A DNA stretch of 64,000 nt from Cryomorpha ignava (GTDB lineage: Bacteria; Bacteroidota; Bacteroidia; Flavobacteriales_D; Cryomorphaceae): the NCBI RefSeq assembly GCF_010686655.1, contig NZ_JAAGVY010000016.1, positions 20,970 through 84,969 of the forward strand. The letters run 5' to 3'. The notes beneath the pieces are model-generated. The model made no database searches. It was not told the origin of the DNA and saw nothing but the letters and a program-made list of their open reading frames with translations. Below, piece by piece: positions 8,225-16,321 of the stretch (position 1 is the first letter of the stretch; each line of letters begins with the position of its first letter). A program made the translations under genes and the position numbers.

Positions 8225-10273
8225 ATGAAAAACTTTTACGCATTATTTACTCTTTTAGGAATCATTCTATTTTCTACTCCAAGCTTCTCGCAATGCGCGG
8301 ATGGTGAAGTAGAAGTAGAAATCGTGGTACACACAGATGCTTACGGCTATGAAGCCTACTGGCAGCTAGTGCCAAATGGAAATGCATGTAACGACGGCAC
8401 AATTGCCTCTGGCGGAAATACCGCTGTGGGATGCAATGGAGCAGGCGACCAAAATCAAACGCCTGGTGGTTATGGCGACAACCTTGAAATTACTGAAGGC
8501 CCGTGGTGTTTGGCTGAAGGTGCAGATTTCGATTTAATTTACATTGATGATTGGGGCGATGGTGGTTTTTCCTTCGATGTATATGTAAACGGTTATTCAA
8601 TTGAGAGTTTTGACGGAATTGGGCTTGGAGCCACTTTTACTTTTACCGCTGCTGAACCGCCAACTTACGATATGGGGGTGTCTGCATCAAATCTATACCA
8701 GTATGTGAATATTGGATCATTTGACATCCACGGACATGTTTTTAATTTTGGTACAGAAACTATAAATTCTTTTGATTTCAATTATGCAATTGATGGCGGC
8801 GAAACCCAAACTTTTGCAGTAACAGATGCGAATTTGGCGAATTACCAGGATATGGAAGTGGAGCATGATACACCATGGATTATTTCTGAAAATGGTGTTT
8901 ATGAAGTGTCAATCTGGACGGATAATTTGAATGGCAATGTCGATGAAAATCCGGCAAACGACACCTTAAACCTTACGGTTGAAGCAGGCCCAGGAACACC
9001 AAATATTATCGACAATTACATTAATGCACTTCCATTAATTACGGCTATTGCCAATGGGTCTGATGACGTGAACAATCCCACAGATCTCGATTTTCATCCG
9101 GTATTGAGCAACAAAGAACTTTGGGTAATAAACAAAGACACCGAAAACTCAGGTGGAAGCACGGTTACAATTTACAATGCCGGCGAGTCGAACCAAACAG
9201 AGCTTTGGAAAAGAGATGGAAATGCGTGGCATTTTATGTCGCTACCTACCGGAATCGCATTTAGCCAAAACGGTAATTTCGCGAATTCGCCTGGAGTTTA
9301 TGACGCCAATCACAATGGCGGAGATGCATTTACAGGTCCTGCCCTTTGGTCAAGCGATATGGACATATACGCAGAGCCTTCAGGCGGAAACGGAAGCCAC
9401 CTTGACATGTTGCATCAATCACCTTATTCACAAGGTATTGCAGCTGAAAAAGACAATGCTTTTTGGGTTTTTGATGGATATAGCAATGACATTGTGAGAA
9501 ACGATTTTGTTGATGACCATGGTCCGGGAAATGACGACCATTCTGATGCCAGAATACGCCGATACGCCGATGATGAAGTGCTCCGCGACCCAAATAACGA
9601 AGTGGTGAGCCACCTTGTGCTCGACGGAGAAAATGAATGGTTATACGTTGTAGATCACGGCAATGATCGCGTTATCCGCATAGATATAAATACAGGAATT
9701 GTAGGTGGCACACCGCCATATCCGGCCAACGAGCTTTATGAAGAATATACTATGGTAACTGGTTATACCCAAGAAACCGTAGTGGCTTCCGGAAACCTTT
9801 CACGACCAGCTGGGATTGATGTGATAGAAGATAGAATGATTGTTTCAGAATTTGAAACAGGCGAAATAGTCATTTACGATATCAGCGTAATGCCTGCGCT
9901 TGAACTCCACCGCATCGAAACTGGTTTTAGCAGTTTGCAAGGAATTAAAATAGGCCCGGATGGGAAAATATGGGGCGTTGACTACAACTCAAATACTGTT
10001 TTTAGAGTAGATGATTCTGCCCTTTCGGCAAATAATATCGAAATTACTGATCCTATTATCTTTCCAAATCCTACTAGCGACATGATTCAAATAATTAATC
10101 TGGATCAAAACGCACTCCTGCAATTATTTGACATGCAAGGAAAATTAGTGAAGGAAATGCGAACGAATCAATCAAAAGTCGAAATGAATATGACTGACTT
10201 GGAATCAGGTATTTATACACTTAGAGTAAATTATGCCCGAGGATCGACGTCTAAAAAGGTTGTAAAACTTTAA
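8225..10273 (+). CDS. Secreted beta-propeller (NHL-like) protein with T9SS sorting domain
   Basis: 682 residues; signal peptide ending near TPSFSQ (residue 22). Residues about 23-130 form a Cys-containing beta domain seen at the start of several T9SS proteins, about 150-250 resembles a CARDB-like beta sandwich, and about 270-590 contains propeller-like repeats such as NEWLYVVDHGNDRVIRIDI and GKIWGVDYNSNTVFRVD. The C-terminus (FPNPTSDM, LFDMQGKLV, ESGIYTLRV, KKVVKL) is a T9SS type A sorting domain. It lies 14 bp after the second peroxidase, so it is probably co-transcribed with the MbnP/MbnH genes. The ligand is unknown. Confidence 0.8.
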   Translation: MKNFYALFTLLGIILFSTPSFSQCADGEVEVEIVVHTDAYGYEAYWQLVPNGNACNDGTIASGGNTAVGCNGAGDQNQTPGGYGDNLEITEGPWCLAEGADFDLIYIDDWGDGGFSFDVYVNGYSIESFDGIGLGATFTFTAAEPPTYDMGVSASNLYQYVNIGSFDIHGHVFNFGTETINSFDFNYAIDGGETQTFAVTDANLANYQDMEVEHDTPWIISENGVYEVSIWTDNLNGNVDENPANDTLNLTVEAGPGTPNIIDNYINALPLITAIANGSDDVNNPTDLDFHPVLSNKELWVINKDTENSGGSTVTIYNAGESNQTELWKRDGNAWHFMSLPTGIAFSQNGNFANSPGVYDANHNGGDAFTGPALWSSDMDIYAEPSGGNGSHLDMLHQSPYSQGIAAEKDNAFWVFDGYSNDIVRNDFVDDHGPGNDDHSDARIRRYADDEVLRDPNNEVVSHLVLDGENEWLYVVDHGNDRVIRIDINTGIVGGTPPYPANELYEEYTMVTGYTQETVVASGNLSRPAGIDVIEDRMIVSEFETGEIVIYDISVMPALELHRIETGFSSLQGIKIGPDGKIWGVDYNSNTVFRVDDSALSANNIEITDPIIFPNPTSDMIQIINLDQNALLQLFDMQGKLVKEMRTNQSKVEMNMTDLESGIYTLRVNYARGSTSKKVVKL

Positions 10274-10318
10274 TTGTAAGACGACACTATTCTATCTGAT
10301 ATGATAAAATCAGATTAC

Positions 10319-10370
10319 AGCCGGCATCTCCGAAATATTTAAATTATTAGTGAGGTGCCGGCTTTATTGA
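10319..10370 (+). terminator. Rho-independent terminator after the copper operon
   Basis: An inverted repeat pairs AGCCGGCATCTC (10319-10330) with GAGGTGCCGGCT (10352-10363), one G-T wobble, a 21-base loop and a short T-rich tail. It follows the propeller gene and is the first strong hairpin after the run of same-strand copper genes. Confidence 0.7.
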
Positions 10371-10558
10371 CACAGTCAAAAGATTATCAGAAATTGAATT
10401 CATTAAAATTCCACATTTAGGAGTAAGGGGATTTGATAACTTCAAGTATCTTATTCAGATTCTCTTTTTGCACTTAAATATCAGCAAACTAACTCTGAAT
10501 AAGAAGGAATATATGCTTATCTTTAAAAATCATTTTTAGCTTTATAAAACTATTCAGA

Positions 10559-11239
10559 ATGAAAACGATCATAACTCTGGCGTCGATATGTTTTATTTGC
10601 CTTTCGGCGAATGCCCAAAATTGGAATTGCGATACGTTGATAAACATCGTCAAAACCACAAATCATATTCAAATTCACACGTATGGCAACGTTTACAATA
10701 TTGATGATATAGATATTTCAATGAGCTACACTGCTCGTTTTGAAAACATTCCAGATGAATGGCAGATTTTTCTTGACGATCCCACAAATTCATATACTGA
10801 AGTTACAGAAGGCAGCTCAGCAAATTTTACGCTAAGCGAAGGAATTGATCCACTATACCCGGAGAAAATGATATTCGGAATGAATCACAACGGAGTGCCT
10901 GGTCATGGGGAGCTTGTTTACAATATTCATTCGCTCAGCAATCCGGCAGATTCAACCAAAATGGTATTCGATATTGTGATTACTTCCGGATCTCCCCTGG
11001 CAGTCGAAGAAGTTGAATTGGATCGCGCATTTTACTATGCGGGACAGGGAAATTTTCATCTCCCTGCGAATGTTGAAAGTATCAATGTTTGGAATATTAG
11101 TGGCAAGCTTATTACTCAAGCAGAAAATTTAGGTAATACCCAATACATCAATCTCGATACTGGAAATAATCAATTTATTCTGGCAGAAATCAAAATGAAT
11201 AATCGGCTTTTTTCCAAAAAATTCGTCGTGATAGACTAG
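10559..11239 (+). CDS. Exported protein with degenerate T9SS-like C-terminus
   Basis: 226 residues. Signal peptide ends near LSANAQ (residue 19). The body is beta-rich with motifs such as EGSSANFTLSEGI and FGMNHNGVPGHGELVYNI, suggestive of an immunoglobulin-like fold. The last 70 residues (VESINVWNISGKLITQ ... RLFSKKFVVID) match the strand pattern of T9SS sorting domains but lack the usual YPNP opening, so it may be a shorter or diverged sorting signal. It is separated from the propeller gene by a terminator, so it is a separate unit. Function unknown. Confidence 0.65.
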   Translation: MKTIITLASICFICLSANAQNWNCDTLINIVKTTNHIQIHTYGNVYNIDDIDISMSYTARFENIPDEWQIFLDDPTNSYTEVTEGSSANFTLSEGIDPLYPEKMIFGMNHNGVPGHGELVYNIHSLSNPADSTKMVFDIVITSGSPLAVEEVELDRAFYYAGQGNFHLPANVESINVWNISGKLITQAENLGNTQYINLDTGNNQFILAEIKMNNRLFSKKFVVID

Positions 11240-11309
11240 TTCTTAGGCAGTTGAGATTTAAAACTTTCCAACTAGGTCGAATTTTAGTCACTCAAAAGTT
11301 AGTCAACAA

Positions 11310-12029
11310 CTAATCCATTCTTTCAACTTTCCCTATTCCCGAAATATCGGTTTTTACATCTGCCGGATTACCATAATATTTTACACTCCCAACACCTTCA
11401 AGCGTAATGTCGATACGCTCTTGAGCAAAAACAGACACCGAGCCCGTTCCTTTGCTTACAACTTCTGCATTTTTAGCTTTGAATTCTGAGCAATCGATCT
11501 TCCCAACACCTTCCATGTTAATATTTATGTCATTGGCACTACCTTTAACTTCTATCGAACCCACAGATTTGGATGTAAGCATAAACGTATTCACATGGCA
11601 ATCATCTATTTTTATTTCTCCAATACCTTTATTGGTAATTTCTAATTTATTGCCTTGCACAGAATTCTTCAAGTGCAGCTTGCCAATGCTCTCAAGGTTT
11701 ATCGACTCTAAACTTGGTGAACCTACCTTTATGACCAGTTCTTTTTTGCTCTTCGAAAACTTGTCCTTATCATTCAACACAATAGAAAGTTTACCATTAT
11801 TATTCGATACGTTTAGCGCATCAATTAAGGTTGAGCTACCGGCAGCATTCAGATAAAAACTATCGGTTTGTTCATAGACAATATCTCCAATCACTTCCAA
11901 ATTTAAACTCTTAAAATCTGAAATGTCATACGTGCGTGAAGTGATAGAATCTGGCTCTGGGCTTGAGCAAGATGCTGCTGCGATAATTATGAAGGTCACT
12001 AAACTAATAAGAGAAATTAAGTTTTTCAT
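11310..12029 (-). CDS. DUF2807 (GIN/auto-transporter adhesin head) lipoprotein
   Basis: 239 residues with a lipobox (AAASC, Cys20). The rest is repeated short beta strands with the recurring pattern VxxxGxGxIxxxx (ESIGKLHLKNSV, KGIGEIKID, GVGKIDCSEF, GTGSVSVF, GVGSVKYYG, GIGKVERMD), which is typical of the DUF2807 right-handed beta-solenoid found in Bacteroidota. Such proteins are exported and surface-associated; their role is not defined. It runs opposite to its neighbours with its own upstream region of about 170 bp. Confidence 0.85.
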   Translation of the reverse strand: MKNLISLISLVTFIIIAAASCSSPEPDSITSRTYDISDFKSLNLEVIGDIVYEQTDSFYLNAAGSSTLIDALNVSNNNGKLSIVLNDKDKFSKSKKELVIKVGSPSLESINLESIGKLHLKNSVQGNKLEITNKGIGEIKIDDCHVNTFMLTSKSVGSIEVKGSANDININMEGVGKIDCSEFKAKNAEVVSKGTGSVSVFAQERIDITLEGVGSVKYYGNPADVKTDISGIGKVERMD

Positions 12030-12201
12030 TGTTTTATGTCTAAGGTTGTTTTATCTTAAAAAAGGCTTTTTTAGTCTTAGTCTTTTAATGTTGCAAATTT
12101 ACCAATATACTGTGCGAAAACAATAATGAAACGGAATAGTTACCCTTTCAACCATGAGTTTATGGATTTTCGTATTTTAGCAGCAAGAAACAGCCAGTAT
12201 C

Positions 12202-13392
12202 ATGAAAAATAGTGTTTTGAAATTCTCATTTTTATTTCTTTTAGCTGCCTTAACCTTTTTATCCTGTAAAAAAGATGTGCCAGAACCAACAGGTGAAGCA
12301 CCGGCTACTGTTATTCCTGAAGGTGGTATGATAAGTGGAGTGTACAAATGCTGCAATCAAACTGTGATAGATAGTTTTATGATGAGTGATGTAACTGGTA
12401 GACTCACATCTCAAGGTGGTCTTTCGTTTATAGGCTCAAATGATTCTTATGAATTGCTTTTCTTTCTGCCCCAAGTTATTGACACTGGTCTTTATGCCAA
12501 TCCTTTTTTCGTAGATAAATATCTAAAAGTAATTGAAAATGGTGATACCACTGCGATGTATTCTTCTGATATAAGTCTTCATATTACACAATACCATCAG
12601 TTTTCAAATTACACTTTAATATCTGGGACTTTTGAAGTCTGGGGAATAAATGAAAGCATAAATATACCCAATGGTTCTATTGAAAGTGGAGAGTTTACTA
12701 ATATCCCACTTTTTCATAATGGTTCTGATGGTAATTATGTAATCTATCAAGGTGAAGAAGCTGACATAAGTACGTCGAAAATAATGATAACAGATAAGAT
12801 GTTTTTTTCCCATTTCAGGTTCAAAGATGAATATATCCATTCCATTGACTATGGAGAAAGTTCTTCAGGTTTGTCACCTTCTACCTTATCTTCTGGTACG
12901 GCGAATTCAAAAGTAAATATTACTGAATTGAATGAATCTGAAAGTACAGTGTCAGGTTGGATTAAAACTAAAGAAGAAGTTGACCTTGAACTGCATTTTC
13001 AGACTGTCGACTACATGAGTTTTCCAGAGTTGGAAGACGGTCAAATGGCTGTGGTTTTTAACTTTGGAGAAGAAATTCTGTATTTTGATAGTGCCAAATA
13101 TGTGATACCTGAATTCCCTTCAAATAAAGTTGACATCTATGGTTACAAGGGTGAATCGACTGAAACTAGAATTTCAGTTTTTTATAATTTAGTGGATGCA
13201 AGTTCTATTCAGGGTCAGTCACAACTTTATAATACCGGTCTCACTTACCTTGAAAGTATGATTTATGGGTTCAGTTATCTCGACTTTTCGTCAGATAATA
13301 CAAAATTGAGTTTCGAATACGGCAGAGCCATGGGAGAGCCTATTTATAGACAGCTTTGCATTAAAGGAAAAAATATTCCTATTGGAATGTAA
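12202..13392 (+). CDS. Hypothetical lipoprotein
   Basis: 396 residues with signal peptide and lipobox (FLSC, Cys22) followed by a Lys/Glu/Pro linker (KKDVPEPTGEAP). The remainder is beta-rich and acidic with no motif I can assign; two adjacent Cys occur early (YKCCNQ). It stands alone between a divergent DUF2807 gene and the convergent Tag gene. Membrane-anchored, function unknown. Confidence 0.7.
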   Translation: MKNSVLKFSFLFLLAALTFLSCKKDVPEPTGEAPATVIPEGGMISGVYKCCNQTVIDSFMMSDVTGRLTSQGGLSFIGSNDSYELLFFLPQVIDTGLYANPFFVDKYLKVIENGDTTAMYSSDISLHITQYHQFSNYTLISGTFEVWGINESINIPNGSIESGEFTNIPLFHNGSDGNYVIYQGEEADISTSKIMITDKMFFSHFRFKDEYIHSIDYGESSSGLSPSTLSSGTANSKVNITELNESESTVSGWIKTKEEVDLELHFQTVDYMSFPELEDGQMAVVFNFGEEILYFDSAKYVIPEFPSNKVDIYGYKGESTETRISVFYNLVDASSIQGQSQLYNTGLTYLESMIYGFSYLDFSSDNTKLSFEYGRAMGEPIYRQLCIKGKNIPIGM

Positions 13393-13412
13393 TTATCCTG
13401 TAGCTGTTATTT

Positions 13413-13964
13413 TCAATCCATCCACTTAGGCTTCAATCCTTCAATTTCCATAAAAACAGGGCAATTACTATCATGTGTACCAGATAAAAACCCGGTACTC
13501 ATCAAAAACTCATTTGTAATTTCGCCACCCGTAAATTTGAATGTTTTCTTGAAAAGCTTTACCCATTCCTCCCGCTTTAGCGGATGGTTTTTATCAAGCC
13601 AAGCTTTGAACGACCCGTGCTCTTTTTGCAACTCCACAATTTTTTGAGCGTTGTGAATCGCAGCGTTTACTTTCAGCTTATTGCGAATTATGCCGGCATC
13701 GGCTAAAAGCCTTTCGCGATCGCTTTCATCAAATGCAGCTATTTTATCAATATCAAAATCAGCGTACGCCTTCCGGAAATTATCTCGCTTTTTAAGAATG
13801 GTGTCCCACGAAAGTCCAGCTTGATTAATTTCAAGAATCAGGCGACCAAAAAGTTCGTTGTCATCTTCTATCGGGAAACCGTAAGCTCTATCGTGGTAGT
13901 CGATATGCACTTGCGATAGCTCACCATTTCTTATGGCTTGGCAATATGATTTTGGAATATCCAT
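13413..13964 (-). CDS. DNA-3-methyladenine glycosylase I (Tag family)
   Basis: 183 residues, near the usual length of about 190. It removes 3-methyladenine from alkylated DNA as the first step of base excision repair. Matches include the YHDRAYGFPIEDDNELFGRL opening, LEINQAGLSW, LKKRDNFRKAYADFD and a late GGEITNEFLMSTGF. The zinc snap typical of Tag seems preserved: Cys8 and His24 near the N-terminus and HDSNC near the C-terminus. The N-terminus differs from the classical CxWC opening. It is convergent with the upstream lipoprotein gene, 20 bp apart. Confidence 0.85.
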   Translation of the reverse strand: MDIPKSYCQAIRNGELSQVHIDYHDRAYGFPIEDDNELFGRLILEINQAGLSWDTILKKRDNFRKAYADFDIDKIAAFDESDRERLLADAGIIRNKLKVNAAIHNAQKIVELQKEHGSFKAWLDKNHPLKREEWVKLFKKTFKFTGGEITNEFLMSTGFLSGTHDSNCPVFMEIEGLKPKWMD

Positions 13965-14027
13965 CGGAGCAAAGTTGATGATTTGATTAGTATGTGTCTT
14001 TTTTGAGAAATAAAAATTTCTTGGAAG

Positions 14028-15146
14028 TCAATCCAATAGTTCCCTAAAATTACTGCGGTCAATAATTTTTATATCGACATCATAAGCATTCTTAAAAGCA
14101 GTGGGCGTTTTGACCGTTTTCTTTGCTTTCCATTTAAATTCAAAAGCAGTTAAAGTGCCGTCTTTTTCTTCTACCAAGTCTATTTCTTGTTGAGATACGG
14201 TGCGCCAAAAGTACATTTTGGTATAATCATTTTTTGAATAAGCATGATATTTCAAACGCTCAGCCATCAAAAAATTCTCCCACAAAGCACCAACGTCTGT
14301 CCGCAATTCTAAAGGTTGAAAATTGCCTATTACCATATTGCGAACGCCCGTATCGTAAAAGTAGATTTTTTGAGTTCGCTTAATTTCATTTCTCAAGTTC
14401 CCGCTATAACTACCTAAGCGAAACACTACAAAGGCTTTTTCGAGAAGATTGATATAATTTGAGATTGTGTTTTTATCCACGCCAACAAGTTGAGCTAGCT
14501 CATTATAACTTACTTCATTCCCAATCTGAAACGCCAGAGCGCGTACCAGCTTTTCGAGTATTGCTGGTTTTCTGATGTTCCCAAAAGCTAGAATATCCTT
14601 GTACAAATAACTGTTTACCAGATTCTGCAAAACTTCTATTTCATCGCCAGTTGAGTTTAGCACATCCGGATAAAATCCAAATTGCATTCTGTTTACCAAA
14701 TCTTGCTCGGCTTGAATATATCCAACCTTGTTTTCATACTCTGTCCATGAAATAGGGTAGAGTTCATAAGGCCAGGATCGTCCAGTTAATGGTTCTTGAA
14801 TTTCATTGGTCAAATCGAATGAAGATGAACCGCTAACCAAAAGCTGAACATTTTTGAATTGATCTGTTATCAGCTTTAACGTAATACCAATTTTTGGAAT
14901 GCGTTGTGCTTCGTCAATAAACACGGTATCATTACTTCCTAGTATTGCCCTGAGCTGCGCAGTGGTTGGTTCAGTTAGAGCAAGACGCGTTGAAGGATCA
15001 TCTGCATCGAGAAATAAATGTGGCCTTCCATCAAGTATTTGATTTATCAGAGTGGTTTTACCAACCTGGCGCGACCCAAGTAAAATGATTGCTTTTCCCT
15101 TTCCTAGCTTAGCAGATATTGTGTCAAAAAGTGCGCGATTATACAT
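14028..15146 (-). CDS. AAA_14/DUF4143 ATP-binding protein
   Basis: 372 residues. The N-terminus carries a Walker A (GSRQVGKTT), an arginine/aspartate region (LFLDADDPS) and a Walker B (DTVFIDEAQRIP); SGSSSFDL is the sensor-like motif of this ATPase group. The C-terminal half is the DUF4143 domain with a winged-helix-like part (YNELAQLVGVDKNTISNYI) and a PD-(D/E)XK-like end (WRTVSQQEIDLVEEKDG, FEFKWKAKK), so nuclease-like folding is possible. The role of these ATPases is unresolved. A perfect 18-bp inverted repeat lies 18 bp upstream of its start and may be its own operator. Confidence 0.85.
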   Translation of the reverse strand: MYNRALFDTISAKLGKGKAIILLGSRQVGKTTLINQILDGRPHLFLDADDPSTRLALTEPTTAQLRAILGSNDTVFIDEAQRIPKIGITLKLITDQFKNVQLLVSGSSSFDLTNEIQEPLTGRSWPYELYPISWTEYENKVGYIQAEQDLVNRMQFGFYPDVLNSTGDEIEVLQNLVNSYLYKDILAFGNIRKPAILEKLVRALAFQIGNEVSYNELAQLVGVDKNTISNYINLLEKAFVVFRLGSYSGNLRNEIKRTQKIYFYDTGVRNMVIGNFQPLELRTDVGALWENFLMAERLKYHAYSKNDYTKMYFWRTVSQQEIDLVEEKDGTLTAFEFKWKAKKTVKTPTAFKNAYDVDIKIIDRSNFRELLD

Positions 15147-15163
15147 TGAAAACTATCTTTTTG

Positions 15164-15209
15164 GTGAACGTATTCACCAAATATAGCTATTTTTGGTGAA
15201 TACGTTCAC
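15164..15209. promoter_or_regulatory. Perfect 18-bp inverted repeat upstream of the DUF4143 ATPase gene
   Basis: GTGAACGTATTCACCAAA (15164-15181) is the exact reverse complement of TTTGGTGAATACGTTCAC (15192-15209), with a 10-base spacer. Each arm is itself nearly palindromic around GGTGAA-N4-TTCACC, giving two nested symmetric boxes. This looks like a pair of protein-binding sites. The gene encodes a winged-helix-like segment, so autoregulation is plausible, but nothing shows which protein binds. Confidence 0.65.
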
Positions 15210-15338
15210 TGATAATTGCTTTTTATCCAGATATGATAAGTTGAAACCTGCACTCTTTAGATATTCCTTCTATACAGTAGCAATCATTAAAGGAAATAAA
15301 ACCGACAATTAAGAGTTTGATAATATCAAACCAGCCAA

Positions 15339-15983
15339 ATGAAAAAAATAGCCAGAGTCTTACTTAAAATTTTATCAGCGCTTCTTATTCTAATTGCAAT
15401 TACGGCATTCATTATTAAGGACCCAAGTCCTGACTATTTGAAAAATGATCTAACCGATTTTGATCATCTTTCTATAACTAACTTAGCAACCGAAAATTCA
15501 AAAATTGGGAATTTTAAATCATCTGTGAATTTCAATCAGCGAAACTCCAATGCTTTAGAAAAAGAATTCTACGGACAAGAAATTCGAATACATGACAACC
15601 CTAAGCTTGACCGAATATTAATTGGGGTTACAAACAACTTGATTTCACGTATCGAAATCTGGAATAAGAACGAATTGGTTGAAGCCAAAGAACTCGGTTT
15701 TATGGAGAAAATGACTTGGGGAGAAACTCTAGCAATGTCAGTTGCGTTTTATGACCAAACGAACACGAGGTATCCAGGCAAAAGCAAAATTACAATGCGA
15801 TTTTATAGTGGTTCAGGTTTTTTCGGAGATATTGGAATTATTAATTTGGACTTGTCTGATTATGGAAACCTGAATGGCGAAAAAGAAATCAGCTTATTTG
15901 CAAAGACGTTAGATTCAGAAAAAGTAAATCAACCTAAGTTTACAGATTTGAAGGTGTGGAAAAATTTTAAGTCCTTTGGTTGA
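15339..15983 (+). CDS. Hypothetical membrane-anchored protein
   Basis: 214 residues. One N-terminal membrane segment (residues about 7-27, VLLKILSALLILIAITAFII) is followed by a soluble domain with mixed alpha/beta character and no Cys. No family recognised. The gene is isolated, with about 190 bp of upstream DNA containing the inverted repeat described for the divergent ATPase gene, and about 340 bp without genes downstream. Confidence 0.6.
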   Translation: MKKIARVLLKILSALLILIAITAFIIKDPSPDYLKNDLTDFDHLSITNLATENSKIGNFKSSVNFNQRNSNALEKEFYGQEIRIHDNPKLDRILIGVTNNLISRIEIWNKNELVEAKELGFMEKMTWGETLAMSVAFYDQTNTRYPGKSKITMRFYSGSGFFGDIGIINLDLSDYGNLNGEKEISLFAKTLDSEKVNQPKFTDLKVWKNFKSFG

Positions 15984-16321
15984 AGAAAGAGCAGAGAACC
16001 AGAAACAAAGATTGAGTTGCAAGAATTTTAAAAAATCCACGATTCATTGGCTGATTGCTGCATTTAATAAGAATAGCAAAATCATCTACTCTTGAAGTTT
16101 TATTTTTTAATGTATAGATTATCAATATAATTTCGCTTTTTCATAGACCGCCAATTGCCGCACCGATCAAAAATTGATTGATATCAACAAAACCACTAAT
16201 TTGGCTAAAAGACAGATAAATTTTGGTTATTTTATCTCAGATTTTTTTTGGTGTTATCTACTTTGGATGTTTACTTTTAGGCATTCATCAAAAGACTACC
16301 GTAGCTTTACGTTATTTTTTT
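15984..16321. other. Gene-free interval upstream of the histidine kinase
   Basis: About 340 bases, AT-rich. A TTG-initiated extension of the kinase frame reaches back to 16223, but its translation is not a credible signal region, so I treat this as leader DNA. No strong hairpin, RNA gene or clear promoter was found. Confidence 0.4.
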
